Of a stretch of DNA of 64,000 bases, positions 61,272 to 64,000 are shown piece by piece. The translations under genes and the position numbers were made by a program. Below the pieces are notes generated by a model. The model worked only from the letters and a program-made list of their open reading frames with translations, did no database searches and had not been told where the DNA came from. Every line of letters begins with the position of its first letter. The first letter of the stretch is position 1. Source of the stretch: DATFNI01 sp963712305. GTDB lineage: Bacteria > Bacteroidota > Rhodothermia > Balneolales > DATFMH01. Location: the NCBI GenBank assembly GCA_963712305.1, contig CAVQHI010000001.1, forward strand, positions 62,001 to 126,000, written 5' to 3'.

Positions 61272-63731
61272 TCACTTTCTGATTTCAACGGTCATTGGTT
61301 TGGCGTCAGACTCAAAGGAAACGGTATGTTCATTTTGATCATACTTCGCATCGACCTTTTTTCCATCGACCATAACCGACTGCGGTTCACTATCGATTCC
61401 ATACACCTTCCATTCGAAAGTTGTTACGGCATCCGAATAATCTCCCTTCATCGAGACATTCACTTTCAGATCATTAGATGAAGACTCAGTGTTGAAGGTC
61501 GTGAGACGATAATCGCCATTGTGATATTTCTGCGATTCCCCATCATCTTCGTAGAGTTTGCTTTCAGTGGAAGCTCCGTCATAAACACGAAGCTGCATCT
61601 GGGTGATTTTCTTTTCTCCCACATACTGCTGAAGTTCCTGCATTGGGATCACCGATCCGGCCTGAACAAACAGCGGCAGGCCGGCATATGGATGGTCAAA
61701 GACTTTGTCATACACATTTACTGCATTGATCGGTGCATTTACAGTGATATTCTGGCCACCATCATATTTTTTATTTGTGAAGAATTGATACCACTCTCCT
61801 TTCGGGAGATACAACGAACGCTGATTGGCACCCTCATCTACGACAGGCGCAACCATCATATGATCTCCGAACATAAACTGGTTGTCGATGCTCCATACAT
61901 TTGGGTTAGATTGATAGTCCCATGAAAGAGGACGGATAATCGGACTTCCATCAAGTGTATGCTCATAAAAAGAGGTGTACAACACGGGTAGCAGCTTATA
62001 GCGGAGCTGTATCATTTTCTTGTTGATATACTCGTACATCTGGCCATAGCTCCACGGCTCCTGTCTGCGTGTATCTATAGAGGTATGTGTACGGCAGAAC
62101 GGCATAAAAATACCGATTTGCAGGAAACGCATATACATTTCGCCAGAAGGACTTCCATTAAATCCACCAATATCGAAACCGGCATCGGGCACACCCGCAA
62201 GACCGAGACTCATGACCATCGGCATCGTGAGTTTTACATCGACCCACTTGGCGCTGTTGTCACCGGTCCATATGCTGGAATAACGCTGTATACCTGCGTA
62301 TGAGGCCCGAGTAATAATAAACGGACGTTCATTTGGATTGGCCTCCAACTGTCCCTGATAGCTTGAGCGGGCCATTAACAGGCCGTACTGGTTGTGCATT
62401 TCGATCTCACTGGCTTTTTTCCCTTCCTTATCGAATTGGACAAAGTTCGGCATTGTCTTTCCGCCAAAAACAGACGGTTCGTTCATGTCATTCCAAACAC
62501 CGGCCACTCCCATATTTATGAAATCTGCCACGTGACCTGCCCACCATTTGCGTGTCACCGGATTCGAGAAATCAGGGAAGTAAACTTTGCCGGGCCATAC
62601 GGTTCCGGTGTAATTGGTTCCATCTGGATATTTCACAAACACGTTCTTCTTCACCCCTTCATTGAACACATCCCAGTCCTTATCAATTTTGATGCCGGGA
62701 TCGACGATTGGGATGACTTTGAAACCGCGCTTGCGAAGATTACTCATCATCTCAACCGGATGCGGGAAGTATTTTTTGCTCCAGCTAAACACGCGGTACA
62801 TGTTCATGTAATCGATGTCCGTATAGAACACATCACAAGGAATTTCACGGCTTCTGAACTGATCGGCCAGGCGGTAGAATTCTTTGTCCGGATAGTATCC
62901 CCAACGGCTCTGTTGGTAACCAAGCGCCCATTTCGGCGGCATGTAGAACCGGCCGGTCAACGTTGTGTATTCCTGGACGATTTTCTTGATTTGGGGACCA
63001 TAAAACACATAAAACTGCAACTCGCCTCCTTCAGAATAGAAGCCGATGTGCGTTTTCAACTGGCCACCAAAATCGAACTGCGTTTTGTAGGAATTATCGT
63101 AAAAAATGCCCCAGGCACCTTTCGTATTCAACCCAATATAAAACGGCATTGACTGATAGATGGGCTCGGTTCCTTTTTTGTAACCCGGTTCATCCGTATT
63201 CCATAACTCGTAAGTCTTATTCGTGCGAATGAGATCATCAGGGCGCTCACCAAGGCCGTAGAATTGCGTTCCCTTTTCCCATTTGATGACATGAGCCAGT
63301 TTCTTGCCGGAATGGCCCGCTCCGTACGATTCCTGGATAAAATCCCAGCCATCACTATTGGCAAAAGATAGGCGAAAGGGTTTCTTGTGAACAATAGCCG
63401 TCAGATCACCTGCTTTGATCAGAACGCTGTCCCCTTTATCGCTTACAGATAACGATTCGTAAGGCGGCAAAGGATCAACGGTGGCATATGAAAAGAAGGG
63501 TGCAAAAGACCCTGTAAAGGAATAACGTACGTGGAATCCAACTCCTTTGAGGTAACTGATCCTTACAGCACCGTTGTCAAGTTTAGCTTCAAATTGATCA
63601 TTGCTTTTTTTATAAGATTTAAGATTCCCGGCAAATTCATACAAGCTGCTTTGAGCTTTCGAGGTCATCACGCCGGCGAATACCAGGATAGAAAGAAGTG
63701 TAACGAATGGTAATCTCTTCATATTCATCAT
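61272..63731 (-). CDS. Secreted GH31 alpha-glucosidase family enzyme (copy 2)
   Basis: 819 residues with signal peptide (through MTSKAQ). Same domain order as copy 1, with nucleophile Asp415 in WNDMNEP and acid/base Asp491 in WTGDNSAKW, plus GLGERP and WALGYQQSRWGY. About two thirds of residues match copy 1, so the pair is a fairly recent tandem duplication. Differences around the active site (WND versus WID, and HTSIDTRRQEP versus HSSKGTISQEP) may mean different sugar linkages. ATG at 63722 (MKRLPF) is an alternative start. Confidence 0.93.
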   Translation of the reverse strand: MMNMKRLPFVTLLSILVFAGVMTSKAQSSLYEFAGNLKSYKKSNDQFEAKLDNGAVRISYLKGVGFHVRYSFTGSFAPFFSYATVDPLPPYESLSVSDKGDSVLIKAGDLTAIVHKKPFRLSFANSDGWDFIQESYGAGHSGKKLAHVIKWEKGTQFYGLGERPDDLIRTNKTYELWNTDEPGYKKGTEPIYQSMPFYIGLNTKGAWGIFYDNSYKTQFDFGGQLKTHIGFYSEGGELQFYVFYGPQIKKIVQEYTTLTGRFYMPPKWALGYQQSRWGYYPDKEFYRLADQFRSREIPCDVFYTDIDYMNMYRVFSWSKKYFPHPVEMMSNLRKRGFKVIPIVDPGIKIDKDWDVFNEGVKKNVFVKYPDGTNYTGTVWPGKVYFPDFSNPVTRKWWAGHVADFINMGVAGVWNDMNEPSVFGGKTMPNFVQFDKEGKKASEIEMHNQYGLLMARSSYQGQLEANPNERPFIITRASYAGIQRYSSIWTGDNSAKWVDVKLTMPMVMSLGLAGVPDAGFDIGGFNGSPSGEMYMRFLQIGIFMPFCRTHTSIDTRRQEPWSYGQMYEYINKKMIQLRYKLLPVLYTSFYEHTLDGSPIIRPLSWDYQSNPNVWSIDNQFMFGDHMMVAPVVDEGANQRSLYLPKGEWYQFFTNKKYDGGQNITVNAPINAVNVYDKVFDHPYAGLPLFVQAGSVIPMQELQQYVGEKKITQMQLRVYDGASTESKLYEDDGESQKYHNGDYRLTTFNTESSSNDLKVNVSMKGDYSDAVTTFEWKVYGIDSEPQSVMVDGKKVDAKYDQNEHTVSFESDAKPMTVEIRK

Positions 63732-63900
63732 GTTTAGGTTTTGAACATAAGAGAGATTATAAAAAAAAGCCTGCTAACTCAACTAACAGCGATCAATGAA
63801 TAGTAAACAGTTAACAATAAAAACGATGTTCTTGCATAGCTGTTTGTTTTAATTTACCCGCAGGTTCAAGCTTATCCCGATAAATCAGGACGACACAAGC

Positions 63901-64000
63901 CTAAGCCAACTCGGTGCGGAAAATCCACTTATCTCCGATAAACGCAAAAGCCAAGGCAAGGATACCAGGAAGCAGATAGTTTTGGTAGAGGTCTTTGTAG
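63901..64000 (-). CDS. C-terminal end of a membrane protein gene (BatA/BatB-like), partial
   Basis: 33 codons read into the window from the right and end at TAG (63901-63903). The residues YKDLYQNYLLPGILALAFAF then IGDKWIFRTELA form one membrane helix and a basic end, like the C-terminal anchor of VWA-domain aerotolerance (Bat) proteins. Too short to be sure. The gap 63732-63900 shows nothing else. Confidence 0.45.
   Translation of the reverse strand, partial: YKDLYQNYLLPGILALAFAFIGDKWIFRTELA

Noticed and set aside
62394..63152. 252-residue open frame on the plus strand
   Set aside because: It lies wholly antisense to the second GH31 gene, has no domain or start signal and His/Phe-rich composition typical of reverse reading of a real gene.

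Overview
The 64 kb window is chromosomal DNA of a Gram-negative bacterium of the Bacteroidota/Rhodothermota/Balneolota group, most likely Balneolota or a close relative. This rests on a type 9 secretion (T9SS) C-terminal sorting domain, the small families DUF2480 and DUF2795, a type 2 isopentenyl diphosphate isomerase, a sufBCDS operon, TamA/BamA and BamD envelope genes and many outer-membrane lipoproteins. The species assignment is inference. I found no tRNA, rRNA, CRISPR array or prophage. Apart from one small IS200-type element, the gene content is mainly core.

Region by region. 1-835: 5' part of apt (minus) and tadA (plus). 958-4777 (minus): a T9SS-secreted protein gene split into three pieces by a frameshift and a stop, and a beta-propeller-like lipoprotein. 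4778-5611: non-coding, rich in palindromes. 5612-16458 (minus): a tightly packed run of twelve genes, sufB-sufC-sufD-sufS-nfu-hesB/iscA-DUF2480-SDR-fni-polyprenyl synthase-bamD-nadD, joining Fe-S cluster assembly to isoprenoid, envelope and NAD genes. 16787-24510 (minus): a heavy-metal efflux operon with response regulator, histidine kinase, TolC-like channel, adaptor and CzcA-type RND pump. 25021-31064 (minus): two tatA paralogues, gatA, an SDR, an M28 lipoprotein, prmA and ppx/gppA. 31525-38383 (plus): DUF2795, a TamA-like barrel, a cyclic-nucleotide-binding protein, rlmD, a second M28 peptidase and a cupin. 38392-42173: an anchored thioredoxin, a peroxiredoxin, a GH13 enzyme and an aldo/keto reductase.

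42711-47553 (minus) holds the most unusual locus: an ATP-grasp ligase, a 661-residue protein I do not recognise that carries a papain-like Gln/Cys/His/Asn arrangement, and an alanine-racemase homologue with several altered active-site motifs. 47986-54755 (minus): pta, a DMT transporter, a lipoprotein with an apparently inactivated caspase-like domain, ackA, an outer-membrane barrel and a Nudix hydrolase. 54855-55410: the IS200-type element. 55797-58550 (plus): greA, UDP-glucose dehydrogenase and UDP-xylose synthase-like epimerase. 58645-63731 (minus): two tandem secreted GH31 glycosidases. 63901-64000: the 3' end of a membrane protein gene.

The intergenic DNA has its own structure. A hairpin repeat (GGGTAATC...GATTACCC and variants) occurs five times, each time just after a stop codon. 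Three of these copies form one end of a larger dispersed element that begins TCATTCTGA. Four separate arrays of 7- or 8-bp tandem units are also present. Positions and motifs were read by eye; no database search was possible.
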